Positions 6,670 through 15,040 of a DNA stretch of 64,000 nucleotides are shown here, in pieces (the first letter of the stretch is position 1; each line of letters begins with the position of its first letter). Made by a program: the position numbers and the translations under genes. The stretch spans positions 5,394,001 through 5,458,000 of the forward strand of contig NZ_AP028461.1 in assembly GCF_033097365.1 (NCBI RefSeq), read 5' to 3'. This stretch comes from Actinoplanes sichuanensis (lineage in GTDB: Bacteria; Actinomycetota; Actinomycetes; Mycobacteriales; Micromonosporaceae). The notes beneath the pieces are model-generated. The model saw nothing but the letters and a program-made list of their open reading frames with translations. It was not told where the DNA came from and did not search any database.

Positions 6670-7986
6670 ATGAGCGCGATGACTGATAGAAGGCGATTCC
6701 TCGGGTTCGGTGCGGCGGCCGTGCTGGCGCTGGCCACCGGCTGCACCGGCGGCGCGTCCGAACCGGGGCCGGCCGACTTCTCCGGCCAGATCACCGGGGA
6801 CATCACGGTGCTGACCAACCGCACCGACCTGGCCACCACCGCCCTGCCCGAGTACGCGAAGAAATTCCAGGCCGAGTACCCCGGAACGAAAGTGACCTTC
6901 GAGCCGGTCACCAACTACGAGGGCGACGTCACCACCCAGCTCAGCTCCGGCGAATACGGCGACGTGCTACTCATTCCCAACACCGTCGCCGTCGACCAAC
7001 TCGGACAGTTCTTCGAACCGCTCGGCACGATCGACGAGATCCGCGCCGAGTATCGATTCGCCGACGAGAAGGCGTACGACGGCAAGGTCTACGGGTTGTC
7101 CCTCGGCGGTGTCGCCAACGGTTTCGTGGTCAACAAGCGGATCTGGGCGCAGGCCGGAATCACCGCGCCGCCGAAGACGCCCGACGAGTTCCTGGCCGGC
7201 CTGAAAGCCGTCGACGAGAAGACCGACGCCATCCCGTTCTACACCAACTACAAGGACGGCTGGCCGCTCAGTTTCTGGAACAGCCAGCGCGCCGTTCTCG
7301 GGAAGGCCGACGCCAACGAGACGTTCCCGGCGGACCCGAATCCGTGGCAGCCCGGGAAGATCCAGCACATCACCGACGGGCTGCTGTTCGACATCGTGCA
7401 CGGCAAGCTCAGCGAACCGGATCCGCTCACCACCAACTGGGAAGGGTCCAAACCGATGCTCGGCACCGGCAAGGTCGCCTCGATGCTGCTCGGCTCGTGG
7501 GCCCTACCGCAGATGCGGGACGCCGCCAAGGCCGCCGGTTCGGATCCGGCCGACATCGTGTTCTGGCCGTTCCCCTATCAGACCGACGGGAAGTTCCACG
7601 CCCGCATCGAAGGCGACTACAAGGGCGCCGTCAGCAAGACCAGTAGGAACAAGGCGACCGCCAAAGCCTGGCTGGAATGGTTCGTCACCGAATCCGGGTT
7701 CGCCGCCGACCAGCAGTCCATTCCCCCGGCCGTCGACCAGGAACTGCCCGCCGCGCTCAAGGACTTCCAGGCCACCGGTGTCGAATTGATGGAGCTTCCG
7801 GCCGCCACCACCAACAGCGGCAAGGAGGACCAGATCATGAAGTCCTCCGAGATCGACCTGACCGGGAACATCTACCGGCAGAAACTCGTCGACATCGCAC
7901 GCGGCGCCGCCGACGGTGACAAGGACTCCTACTTCGCCGAACTGAACAAGCGGTGGAGCGAGGCACAGTCGCAGGTCATGAAGTGA
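6670..7986 (+). CDS. Extracellular sugar-binding lipoprotein of an ABC transporter (family 1 type)
   Basis: About 438 residues. The N-terminus has a twin-arginine-like motif (DRRRFLGFG), a hydrophobic stretch and a lipobox (LATGC), so it is an exported lipoprotein. The mature part fits carbohydrate-binding SBPs (QITGDITVLTNRTD, YAKKFQAEYPGTKVTFEPV, DGKVYGLSLGG, KNKATAKAW-like region near residue 325). ATG codons at 6670 and 6679 are both possible starts, and 6670 is used here. The stop overlaps the GTG of the next gene. Context (mannosidase and mannanase downstream) suggests that it binds manno-oligosaccharides, which is inference. Confidence 0.92.
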   Translation: MSAMTDRRRFLGFGAAAVLALATGCTGGASEPGPADFSGQITGDITVLTNRTDLATTALPEYAKKFQAEYPGTKVTFEPVTNYEGDVTTQLSSGEYGDVLLIPNTVAVDQLGQFFEPLGTIDEIRAEYRFADEKAYDGKVYGLSLGGVANGFVVNKRIWAQAGITAPPKTPDEFLAGLKAVDEKTDAIPFYTNYKDGWPLSFWNSQRAVLGKADANETFPADPNPWQPGKIQHITDGLLFDIVHGKLSEPDPLTTNWEGSKPMLGTGKVASMLLGSWALPQMRDAAKAAGSDPADIVFWPFPYQTDGKFHARIEGDYKGAVSKTSRNKATAKAWLEWFVTESGFAADQQSIPPAVDQELPAALKDFQATGVELMELPAATTNSGKEDQIMKSSEIDLTGNIYRQKLVDIARGAADGDKDSYFAELNKRWSEAQSQVMK

Positions 7987-8855
7987 CACTCGGGCAACGC
8001 CGCTGGATGCCGTGGCTCTATCTGCTCCCGGCGCTCGGGCTGCTGATCACCTTCACCTACGTGCCGGTCGGCAACATGCTGCTCTACAGCTTCACCTCGT
8101 GGGACGGCCTGGACGTCACCATGGAACCGGCCGGGCTCGACAACTACGTGCGGGTGTTCACCGACGAACGATACTGGCGGGTCTTCCTGGTCAGCGGCTA
8201 CTACTTCGCCGCCTCGTTCGTGCAGATCGCGATCGCCCTGTACTTCGCGGTCATCCTGTCCTTCGAGACCCGCTTCCGGAACCTGTTCAAAGGGATCCTG
8301 TTCTTCCCGTACCTGCTCAACGGGGTCGCGGTTGGTTTCGTCTTCCTCTATCTCTTCCAGCCCGGCGGAACGCTCGACACGGTTCTGGGCGGAATCGGTC
8401 TCGGCGAGCACACCCGGTTCTGGCTGGGCGACCCGGACGTCGCGAACATCTCGCTGGCCGGCACCTCGGTGTGGCGATTCACCGGCCTGAGTTTCGTGCT
8501 CTTCCTCGGGGCGATCCAGTCGATTCCCGGCGAGGTCTACGAGGCCGCGGAAATCGACGGGGCCGGGCGGTGGCACCAGTTCCGGCACATCATCGTGCCC
8601 GGGATCCGCCGGATCATCAGCCTCTCGTTCATTCTCGCGATCTCCGGCAGCCTGTCGGTCTTCGAGATCCCGTTCATCATGACCGGCGGCGCGAACGGCA
8701 CCCGCACGTTCGTCGTCCAGGCCTACGAGACCGCGTTCCAGTTCCGGCAGATCGGTCTCGCGTCGGCGATGGCCGTGGTGCTGCTGATCGTCGTCCTGAT
8801 CGTGACGTGGGTGCAGCGCCGGCTCGTCCCCGACGAGGAGGTGCAGCTGACGTGA
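7983..8855 (+). CDS. ABC sugar permease, MalF/UgpA type
   Basis: The GTG at 7983 overlaps the stop of the binding-protein gene (GTGA). The 290-residue product has six hydrophobic segments beginning MPWLYLLPALGLLITFTYVP, and the ABC permease EAA loop EVYEAAEIDGAGRWHQFRHI (about residue 180-200) that contacts the ATPase. It forms a heterodimer with the next gene product. No ATPase gene is found in the operon, so a shared MsmX/MsiK-like ATPase elsewhere would power it. Confidence 0.93.
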   Translation: MTLGQRRWMPWLYLLPALGLLITFTYVPVGNMLLYSFTSWDGLDVTMEPAGLDNYVRVFTDERYWRVFLVSGYYFAASFVQIAIALYFAVILSFETRFRNLFKGILFFPYLLNGVAVGFVFLYLFQPGGTLDTVLGGIGLGEHTRFWLGDPDVANISLAGTSVWRFTGLSFVLFLGAIQSIPGEVYEAAEIDGAGRWHQFRHIIVPGIRRIISLSFILAISGSLSVFEIPFIMTGGANGTRTFVVQAYETAFQFRQIGLASAMAVVLLIVVLIVTWVQRRLVPDEEVQLT

Positions 8856-9664
8856 AGGCGTTCGCCAAATACCTGTCCCTGGTGGCCATGTCGGTGGTAG
8901 TGCTGCTACCGCTGACCGTGCTGTTCTTCGCGGCGTTCAAGACCCACGCCGAATACAGCGCGACCGGGCCACTCACCCCACCGTCGAACTGGCTCAACTT
9001 CGACAATTTCGCCACCGCCTGGTCGGAGGGGCGGATGCTGCTCGGGTTCTGGAACACCACGGTCATCCTGGCCGTCTCGTTGACCGGGACGATCCTGGTC
9101 GGAACCCTCGCCGCCTACGCCATCAACCGGTTCGAATTCCCGTTCAAGCGTCTCGTTCTCGGTTCGTTCCTGGTGGCCGCGCTCGTTCCCGGGGTGACCA
9201 CACAGGTCGCGACATACCAGATCGTCAAATCGATGGGCCTGGTCAACACCTCCGGTTCGGCGATCGTGCTGTTCCTCGGCACCGACATCATCTCGGTCTA
9301 CATCTTCCTGCAGTTCATGCAGTCCATTCCGCCGAGCCTCGACCAGGCCGCGATGATCGACGGCGCGTCCCGCTTCACCGTCTACCGACGGATCGTGCTG
9401 CCACTGATGAAACCGGCCATCGCCACGGTGGCCATCATCAAGGGAATAGCGATCTACAACGAGTTCTACATCCCGTTCCTGTATCTGCGCTCCCCCGATC
9501 TGGGAGTCATCTCCACGGCCCTGTTCCGCTTCAAGGGCCCATACGGAGCGCAGTGGGAGACCATCGCCGCCTGCACCATGATCGTCATCCTCCCCACGGT
9601 CGTGATCTTCCTGCTGCTGCAGCGGCTCATCTACAACGGCATCACCGCGGGAGCAACCAAATGA
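8852..9664 (+). CDS. ABC sugar permease, MalG/UgpE type
   Basis: GTG at 8852 overlapping the previous stop by four bases (GTGA). 270 residues with six membrane helices and the EAA loop (SLDQAAMIDGASRFTVYRRI). It partners the upstream permease. Its own stop overlaps the ATG of the mannosidase gene, so binding protein, both permeases and mannosidase are translationally chained. Confidence 0.93.
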   Translation: MKAFAKYLSLVAMSVVVLLPLTVLFFAAFKTHAEYSATGPLTPPSNWLNFDNFATAWSEGRMLLGFWNTTVILAVSLTGTILVGTLAAYAINRFEFPFKRLVLGSFLVAALVPGVTTQVATYQIVKSMGLVNTSGSAIVLFLGTDIISVYIFLQFMQSIPPSLDQAAMIDGASRFTVYRRIVLPLMKPAIATVAIIKGIAIYNEFYIPFLYLRSPDLGVISTALFRFKGPYGAQWETIAACTMIVILPTVVIFLLLQRLIYNGITAGATK

Positions 9665-12210
9665 TCAAATCCCTCAGCGGTACGTGGACCCTGCGCCCCA
9701 CCAGCCCGAACATCCCGGCGTCCACCATGGACACCTCGGCTTTCCTGGACATTCCGGCGGTCGTGCCCGGGTGTGTGCACACCGACCTGCTCGCCGCCGG
9801 CTTGATCCCGGACCCGTTCCTCGACGACAACGAGTTGAAGGTCGCCTGGGTAGGTCGCACCGACTGGACCTACAGCCGCCCGATCAGCTGGGACGGCCCC
9901 GCCCACGACCAGATCGACCTCGTCTTCGACGGCCTGGACACGGTCGCCCGCATCGAGATCGACGGCCACCTGGTCGGCGAGACCCGAAACATGCACCGCT
10001 CCTACCGCTTCAACGTGACCGAGGCCCTGAAAAGGCCGAAACCCGCCCAAAACACCGCAGTCCCCGCCGCGGCGGGCGGTGACGACGCGGGCGGCGAGCG
10101 GATGCTGAGTGTGCACTTCACCTCGGCCTATACCGAGGCGGAGCGGGTGCGGGAACTGGTCGGGCCGAGGCCCAACGCGTATCCGGAGCCGTTTCAGTTC
10201 ATCCGCAAGATGGCGTGCAGCTTCGGCTGGGACTGGGGGCCGACGCTCGTCACCGCGGGCATCTGGCGCGGGGTCCACCTTGACGGATGGAGCATCGCGC
10301 GGCTCGCTACGGTTCGGCCGCTCGCCACCTACAGCGGTGGTGTCGGCCGGCTCGACCTGACGGCCGACATCGAGCGCACCCGGGATCGGCCGCTACGGGC
10401 GCGCGTCCTGGTGGACGACCGCGAGATCGCGGTGGTGGACGTTCCGGCCGGGCAGAACAACCTGCATGCGCGGGTCGATGTGCCTGGTGTGACGCCGTGG
10501 AGTCCGGTCGGCCACGGCGAGCCCGCCCTGTACATGTTGACGGTCATATTGACTGATGTTGACGACGGCACTGAGCTTGACCGCTATCAACAGTTGACGG
10601 GATTCCGCAGCGTCAACATTGATTCCAGTCAAGATGAGGCGGGTACGCGGTTCGTCGTTCACGTCAACGGTGCGCCCGTGCTGATCAAGGGTGTCAACTG
10701 GATCCCGGACGACATCTTCCCGTCCCGCATGACACGGGAACGCTATGAACTGCGGCTCCGTGAAGCGGTCGCGGCCGGGGTCAACCTGATCCGGGTCTGG
10801 GGTGGCGGCATCTATGAGGACCGCGACTTCTACGAACTGTGCGACCGGCTCGGGTTGATGGTCTGGCAGGACTTCCTGTTCGCCTGTGCCTGCTATCCGG
10901 AAGAGGAGCCGATCCGGTCGGAGGTCCTCGCCGAGGCACGTGACAACGTGCTCCGCCTGTCCCCGCATCCGAGCCTGATCACCTGGAACGGCAACAACGA
11001 GAACCTGTGGCTGCGCGGCGCACACGGCTGGACCGACGACCCGGGCGGTGACCGGAGCTGGGGCGAGGCCTATTACTTGTCGCTACTGCCGGACCTGCTG
11101 TCCGAGTTGGATCCGTCGCGGCCCTACCAGGCAGGCAGCCCGTGGTCCGGGTCCTGGGAGCACGAGCCGAACGATCCGGCGCATCAGACGTTCCACTCGT
11201 GGGAGGTCTGGAACCGTCAGGACTACCTGCACTATCGCGACAGCGCGCCGCGGTTCGTGGCCGAGTTCGGGTGGCAGGGACCGCCGGCGTGGCGCACGCT
11301 GCGCGACGCGGTCTCCGACGAGCCGATCCGGCCGGACTCGCCGGGAGTACTGCACCACCAGAAGGCCGAGGACGGCAACGGCAAGCTCGCGCGCGGTCTG
11401 GCCCCGCACTTTCCGGCGCCGTCCACGGTGGAGGTCTGGCACTATCTGACCCAGCTGAATCAGGTGCGGGCCGTGCGTACCGGAATCGAGCATTGGCGTT
11501 CGTTCTGGCCGCACACCGCCGGGACCATTCTGTGGCAGCTCAACGACCTGTGGCCGGTCACGTCGTGGGCGGCGATCGACGGCGCGGGCCGGTACAAGCC
11601 GTTGTACTTCGCGCTCCGCGAGATGTACGCCGAGCGCGCCCTCACCATTCAGCCCCGCGACGGCGGCCTGGTCGTGGCGGTCCTCAACGACTCCCCGCAC
11701 CCGTGGACCGGCATCCTCCAGATCAACGAGGCCGACGTCGAGGTCTCCGCACCGCCGCGCTCGGTCGCCCTGATTCCGGTGCCGGCCGACATCAGCGGCG
11801 ATGCGGCGAGGGTCGACGGCGAGGGAGACCCGGCGCCGAACGGCGGCGGTCCGATCGTCGCCGAGATGGACGGAACCCGAGCGCTCTGGTTCGCCGACGA
11901 GGCTCGGTCCGATGCCGCGAGGCAGGTCACCGCGGACATGGTGTTCGGCGGGGATCCCGGGCTGACCGTCTCGGCTGAGGTCGTTCCCGGTGGGCTGGAC
12001 GTTCAGGTGCATGCCACCGGCCTGGCCCGGGATGTGCTGCTGCAACCCGATCGCATCCATCCGGAAGCCGTCGTCGATCGCGGCTTCACCACTCTGCTGC
12101 CCGGCGAGTCCACCGTCTTCGCCGTGCGGGCCCGGGTCGAGCTCGACCCGGGCTCGATCAAGGCGCCGTGGGTGCTGACCGATCTCTGGTCGGCGCTCCG
12201 GCACGACTGA
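9661..12210 (+). CDS. Beta-mannosidase, glycoside hydrolase family 2
   Basis: 849 residues, the usual size of GH2 beta-mannosidases. Intracellular, with no signal peptide, it removes mannose from the non-reducing end of imported manno-oligosaccharides. The N-terminal jelly-roll contains FDGLDTVARIEIDG and GWDWGPTLVTAGIWRGV. The TIM barrel carries the acid/base in WNGNNEN (Glu about 447) and the nucleophile in RFVAEFGW (Glu about 535). RVWGGGIYEDRDFYELCDRLG is the typical mannosidase barrel segment. ATG 9661 overlaps the permease stop. The last codons start a tandem repeat that runs to the ribosome binding site of the next gene. Confidence 0.95.
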   Translation: MIKSLSGTWTLRPTSPNIPASTMDTSAFLDIPAVVPGCVHTDLLAAGLIPDPFLDDNELKVAWVGRTDWTYSRPISWDGPAHDQIDLVFDGLDTVARIEIDGHLVGETRNMHRSYRFNVTEALKRPKPAQNTAVPAAAGGDDAGGERMLSVHFTSAYTEAERVRELVGPRPNAYPEPFQFIRKMACSFGWDWGPTLVTAGIWRGVHLDGWSIARLATVRPLATYSGGVGRLDLTADIERTRDRPLRARVLVDDREIAVVDVPAGQNNLHARVDVPGVTPWSPVGHGEPALYMLTVILTDVDDGTELDRYQQLTGFRSVNIDSSQDEAGTRFVVHVNGAPVLIKGVNWIPDDIFPSRMTRERYELRLREAVAAGVNLIRVWGGGIYEDRDFYELCDRLGLMVWQDFLFACACYPEEEPIRSEVLAEARDNVLRLSPHPSLITWNGNNENLWLRGAHGWTDDPGGDRSWGEAYYLSLLPDLLSELDPSRPYQAGSPWSGSWEHEPNDPAHQTFHSWEVWNRQDYLHYRDSAPRFVAEFGWQGPPAWRTLRDAVSDEPIRPDSPGVLHHQKAEDGNGKLARGLAPHFPAPSTVEVWHYLTQLNQVRAVRTGIEHWRSFWPHTAGTILWQLNDLWPVTSWAAIDGAGRYKPLYFALREMYAERALTIQPRDGGLVVAVLNDSPHPWTGILQINEADVEVSAPPRSVALIPVPADISGDAARVDGEGDPAPNGGGPIVAEMDGTRALWFADEARSDAARQVTADMVFGGDPGLTVSAEVVPGGLDVQVHATGLARDVLLQPDRIHPEAVVDRGFTTLLPGESTVFAVRARVELDPGSIKAPWVLTDLWSALRHD

Positions 12211-12268
12211 AAGAAGAAGTACGGCACGACCGAAAGAAGCACGACCGAAGGAAGCACGACTGGAAGAA
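12201..12268 (+). repeat. Four tandem 15-bp-type repeats spanning the mannosidase stop codon
   Basis: Units start at 12201, 12224, 12239 and 12254 and follow GCACGACyGrAaGAA; the first is extended to 23 bp. The first unit contains the mannosidase TGA (12208-12210). The last runs into GGAGGT, the ribosome binding site of the mannanase gene. The array is purine-rich and each unit carries a partial Shine-Dalgarno-like GAAGAA or GAAGGAA. Confidence 0.85.
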
Positions 12269-12282
12269 GGAGGTAACACCCC

Positions 12283-13263
12283 GTGCGAGTCCCCCTGGCG
12301 ATCGGTGCGGCGCTGCTGCTCGGCGCCGCCCTGCTCCCCGTCCCCGCAACCGCCTTCCCGGCGACGAGTAAGACCACCGTCCTCAACTATCTGCGGTCGA
12401 TCACCGGCAACAAGATCGTCTCCGGTCAGCACAACAAGGAACCGGCGAGTTCCCCCGGCCAGTACACCAAGCAGGTGTACGACGTCACCGGACAGTGGCC
12501 GGGCCTCTGGGGCGGCGACATGATGTTCCGTGCCGACGACGTCGGCAACCGCCAGCGCGTCGTGGACCAGGCCAGACAGGAGTGGGCCAACGGTTCGCTG
12601 GTGGCGCTGACGTGGCACGCCTGTTCGCCGACCGTGGGTCGGACATGCGAGTTCGAGGGTGGTGTGAAGACGCAGATCTCGAACGCCCAGTTCCAGCAGA
12701 TCGTCACCGGCGGCACCGCGCTCAACCAGACGTGGCGCAGCCGGATGGCCGAGGTCGTGCCCTATCTGCGGCAACTGCGCGACGCCGGGGTGCCGGTGCT
12801 GTGGCGCCCGTTCCACGAGATGAACGAGACGTGGAACTGGTGGGGCGGCCGGTCCGGCGCGAACGGCGGCGCGAAGATCTACCAGCAGATGAAGGACTAC
12901 TTCGACAGCCAGGGCCTGACCAACCTGATCTGGGTGTGGAACGTGCAGGACAACCCGGCGGGCGGATGGTCGGGCTACTACCCGGGTGCGAGTTACGTCG
13001 ATGTGGTGTCGCTCGACGTCTGGTACAAGGGTCACCCGTCGGCCGGCGACTACCAGCAGATGCAGACGATCGCGGCGGGCAAGCCGATCGCGATCGCCGA
13101 GATGGGCAAGGTGCCGAACGCCGCGCTGCTGACGAGCCAGACGCGGTGGGCGTACTTCATGGTGTGGTCTGAGCAGTTGCGCGGCGGCAACAGCAACGCC
13201 GAGATCCAGGCGGCGTACTTCCATCCCCGGGTCTTGAATCAGGGTGAGCTCGTCCTGCCGTAG
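12283..13263 (+). CDS. Secreted endo-beta-mannanase, glycoside hydrolase family 26
   Basis: GTG start at 12283 after a strong GGAGGT site; 326 residues. A signal peptide (VRVPLAIGAALLLGAALLPV, cleavage after about residue 24) leads into a GH26 barrel. IVSGQHNKEP and WPGLWGGDMMF are GH26 hallmarks, the acid/base is Glu about 179 in RPFHEMNETWNWW, and the nucleophile is Glu about 273 in IAIAEMGK. It would cut mannan outside the cell to give oligosaccharides for the upstream transporter. It is a single-domain enzyme without a carbohydrate-binding module. Confidence 0.94.
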   Translation: MRVPLAIGAALLLGAALLPVPATAFPATSKTTVLNYLRSITGNKIVSGQHNKEPASSPGQYTKQVYDVTGQWPGLWGGDMMFRADDVGNRQRVVDQARQEWANGSLVALTWHACSPTVGRTCEFEGGVKTQISNAQFQQIVTGGTALNQTWRSRMAEVVPYLRQLRDAGVPVLWRPFHEMNETWNWWGGRSGANGGAKIYQQMKDYFDSQGLTNLIWVWNVQDNPAGGWSGYYPGASYVDVVSLDVWYKGHPSAGDYQQMQTIAAGKPIAIAEMGKVPNAALLTSQTRWAYFMVWSEQLRGGNSNAEIQAAYFHPRVLNQGELVLP

Positions 13264-13270
13264 GTATACG

Positions 13271-13303
13271 CCGGTGCGGCCGGGGATCACCCGGCCGCAC
13301 CGG
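13271..13303. terminator. Bidirectional terminator hairpin between mannanase and glucuronoyl esterase genes
   Basis: A 14-bp perfect stem (13271-13284 with 13290-13303) with loop GATCA lies between two convergent stop codons. There is no strong T tract on either strand. Confidence 0.8.
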
Positions 13304-13309
13304 CCCCCT

Positions 13310-14842
13310 CTACCCGGTAATGCAGGAGACGATGCGCGGGCGGGCGGAGCTGTTCCCGTTCATCATCGTCGTGAAGCCGAACGTGTTGCCGCTGCCGTTG
13401 GGGCGGACGGTCAGCGTGCTTCCGCTCGACGTGAAGCTGCCGCTCCAGGTGGTGGTGACCTGCTGCGGTGCGGTGACGGCGACGGTCACCGTCCAGCCGG
13501 TACTGCCGGACACCGTGACGGACGTGTTGTAGCGGTCACCCCAGACGGTTCCCGGGGTGATGGTGGCGGAGCAACCTCCCGAAGACGGCGGCGGCGAGGA
13601 CGTCGGCGGTGACGTCGGGCCTCCGCTCAGGTTCGGGGTCGACCACGAGCGCCACTGCGACAGGTCGCCCTGCTTGCGGCTCGAGATCCGGAACGTACCC
13701 GTGCTGCTCCCGGTCTTGAGAAGGAACTTCTGGATGTTCTCCTGGAGCGGGCCGCGCCATTCGCTGCGGGAGGCGCAGTGGGTGCCGTCGCTGACGTCGG
13801 ACCAGTAGCTGATGTTGCCGCCGACGCCGAGGGCCTTGTAGATCTCCGCCCCGCCGAGCGCGGCCACGCTGCCGGATCGGGCGGCGAGCCAGTCGACGTG
13901 CGGGTTCTCCATGATGAACAGTCCACGCGGCGCGACCAGCCCGACGAGTTCGTGGGTGTCGACGGGCAGGCTGTTCGGGTTGCCGGTGTAGGAGCTGAAC
14001 GCGTCACCGAGCCACGGCTGCTCGTTGTAGGCGCTGCTCAGCGGTTGGGCGCCGGATTCGCCCGGCACACCGCGCAGAAGGGGTACGCCCGCGGTACCCG
14101 ACTCGATCGGCATGGTGAGGGCGAGCCGTTGGTCGAAGGCCCCGGCCGCGAAGGCGCCCTTGCCGTAGCGGGAGCAGCCGGTGACACCGAGCGAGTCGGC
14201 GCGCAGGATCGACCCGCCGGCCTGCTCGATGACGTCGATGATCCGGCTGACGCCCCAGGCCCAGGCCATCAGGATGCCGGTGCCGCTGTTCGAGCCGTAG
14301 AGCGTGTAGAACGCGCCCTGCTTGTTCGCCCGGCCGGTGCCTTCCTTGCCGACGGCGAGCGGGTCGAAACTGATCACCGCGGCGCCGGCGTTGCGGATGG
14401 TGGTGGTGTCGGCGCCGAAACCTCCGAAGACCACGACCGCGGGGTACGGCGCGCTGCCGGTCGTGGGCAGCTGGACGCTCGCCGAGAAGCTCGCGGTCCG
14501 GCCCTGATCGGTGACGTTGACGTTGATCGACGACGTGCTGACGGTGCCGGTGACGGTGGACGGACGGGCGGGTTTCTGGCCGTACACATGACGCTCGGCC
14601 ATCTCGCGGATCTCGGCGCGGCGGCATCGCCAGTCGCCTGTGGTGGTGATGCGGGTGCCGTCGATGCGGGTGAACGGGTCGGGGAGCTGGGCGGTGCCGG
14701 TGTTGGGTGAGCCGGCGACCGGGCAGTCGGCGCCGTCGTCCTCGACGGCCGCGTGGGCGGTGGTGGGAACGGCGAACACGATCGCGGCGGCGCCGAGGAC
14801 GGACACCGCGATCATGGTCGCTCTCGTGCGGAGCTGTGTCAC
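13310..14842 (-). CDS. Secreted 4-O-methyl-glucuronoyl methylesterase (CE15) with C-terminal CBM2
   Basis: 510 residues from a GTG at 14842 behind an AGGAAGGAG site. There is a signal peptide (IAVSVLGAAAIVFAVPTTAHA), then an alpha/beta hydrolase with the CE15 nucleophile motif GVTGCSRYGKGAF (Ser about 224), PIESGTAGVPLLRG, and the catalytic His in SDGTHCASRSEW. A Pro/Ser/Thr linker (PTSPPTSSPPPSSGG) joins a family 2 cellulose-binding module (about 400-510: YNTSVTVSG, WTVTVAVTAPQ, FGFTTMMNGN, with Cys near both ends). CE15 enzymes split the ester between lignin and glucuronoxylan. Some annotations call these acetylxylan esterases, but the motif favours glucuronoyl esterase. Confidence 0.9.
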   Translation of the reverse strand: MTQLRTRATMIAVSVLGAAAIVFAVPTTAHAAVEDDGADCPVAGSPNTGTAQLPDPFTRIDGTRITTTGDWRCRRAEIREMAERHVYGQKPARPSTVTGTVSTSSINVNVTDQGRTASFSASVQLPTTGSAPYPAVVVFGGFGADTTTIRNAGAAVISFDPLAVGKEGTGRANKQGAFYTLYGSNSGTGILMAWAWGVSRIIDVIEQAGGSILRADSLGVTGCSRYGKGAFAAGAFDQRLALTMPIESGTAGVPLLRGVPGESGAQPLSSAYNEQPWLGDAFSSYTGNPNSLPVDTHELVGLVAPRGLFIMENPHVDWLAARSGSVAALGGAEIYKALGVGGNISYWSDVSDGTHCASRSEWRGPLQENIQKFLLKTGSSTGTFRISSRKQGDLSQWRSWSTPNLSGGPTSPPTSSPPPSSGGCSATITPGTVWGDRYNTSVTVSGSTGWTVTVAVTAPQQVTTTWSGSFTSSGSTLTVRPNGSGNTFGFTTMMNGNSSARPRIVSCITG

Positions 14843-14903
14843 GGGGGAAGCTCCTTCCTGGGGACGGGGAGAGCGATGGCCGTGACGTTACGAAGATGTA
14901 TCG

Positions 14904-14925
14904 GTGAATTCAAGTGCGTGAATTC
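14904..14925. promoter_or_regulatory. Direct repeat GTGAATTC x2 upstream of the CE15 gene
   Basis: GTGAATTC occurs at 14904-14911 and 14918-14925, 14 bp apart (between one and two helical turns), about 65-80 bp upstream of the esterase start. The first copy extends to the palindrome TGAATTCA. It is a candidate activator or repressor site, and no binder is known. Confidence 0.35.
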
Positions 14926-14983
14926 GTATACGCGCCCGGAACCCGAACTGAAACTTTCGCCATTCGGCAGAAGTTCCAAGGCA

Positions 14984-15026
14984 CAAAAAAGATCAACGCC
15001 GGCCCCGGCGGGGCTCGGCGCTGATC
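14984..15026 (-). terminator. Intrinsic terminator of the glycosyltransferase gene
   Basis: On the minus strand GATCAGCGCCG pairs with CGGCGTTGATC, with an inner GCCCCG/CGGGGC stem, and is followed at once by TTTTTT. This is a textbook rho-independent terminator just after the stop at 15041. Confidence 0.9.
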
Positions 15027-15040
15027 GCGGTCGGGGCGGA

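Noticed and set aside
13320..14885. Several long plus-strand ORFs opposite the CE15 gene
   Set aside because: High GC content leaves antisense frames open. The minus strand has a signal peptide, catalytic motifs and a CBM.
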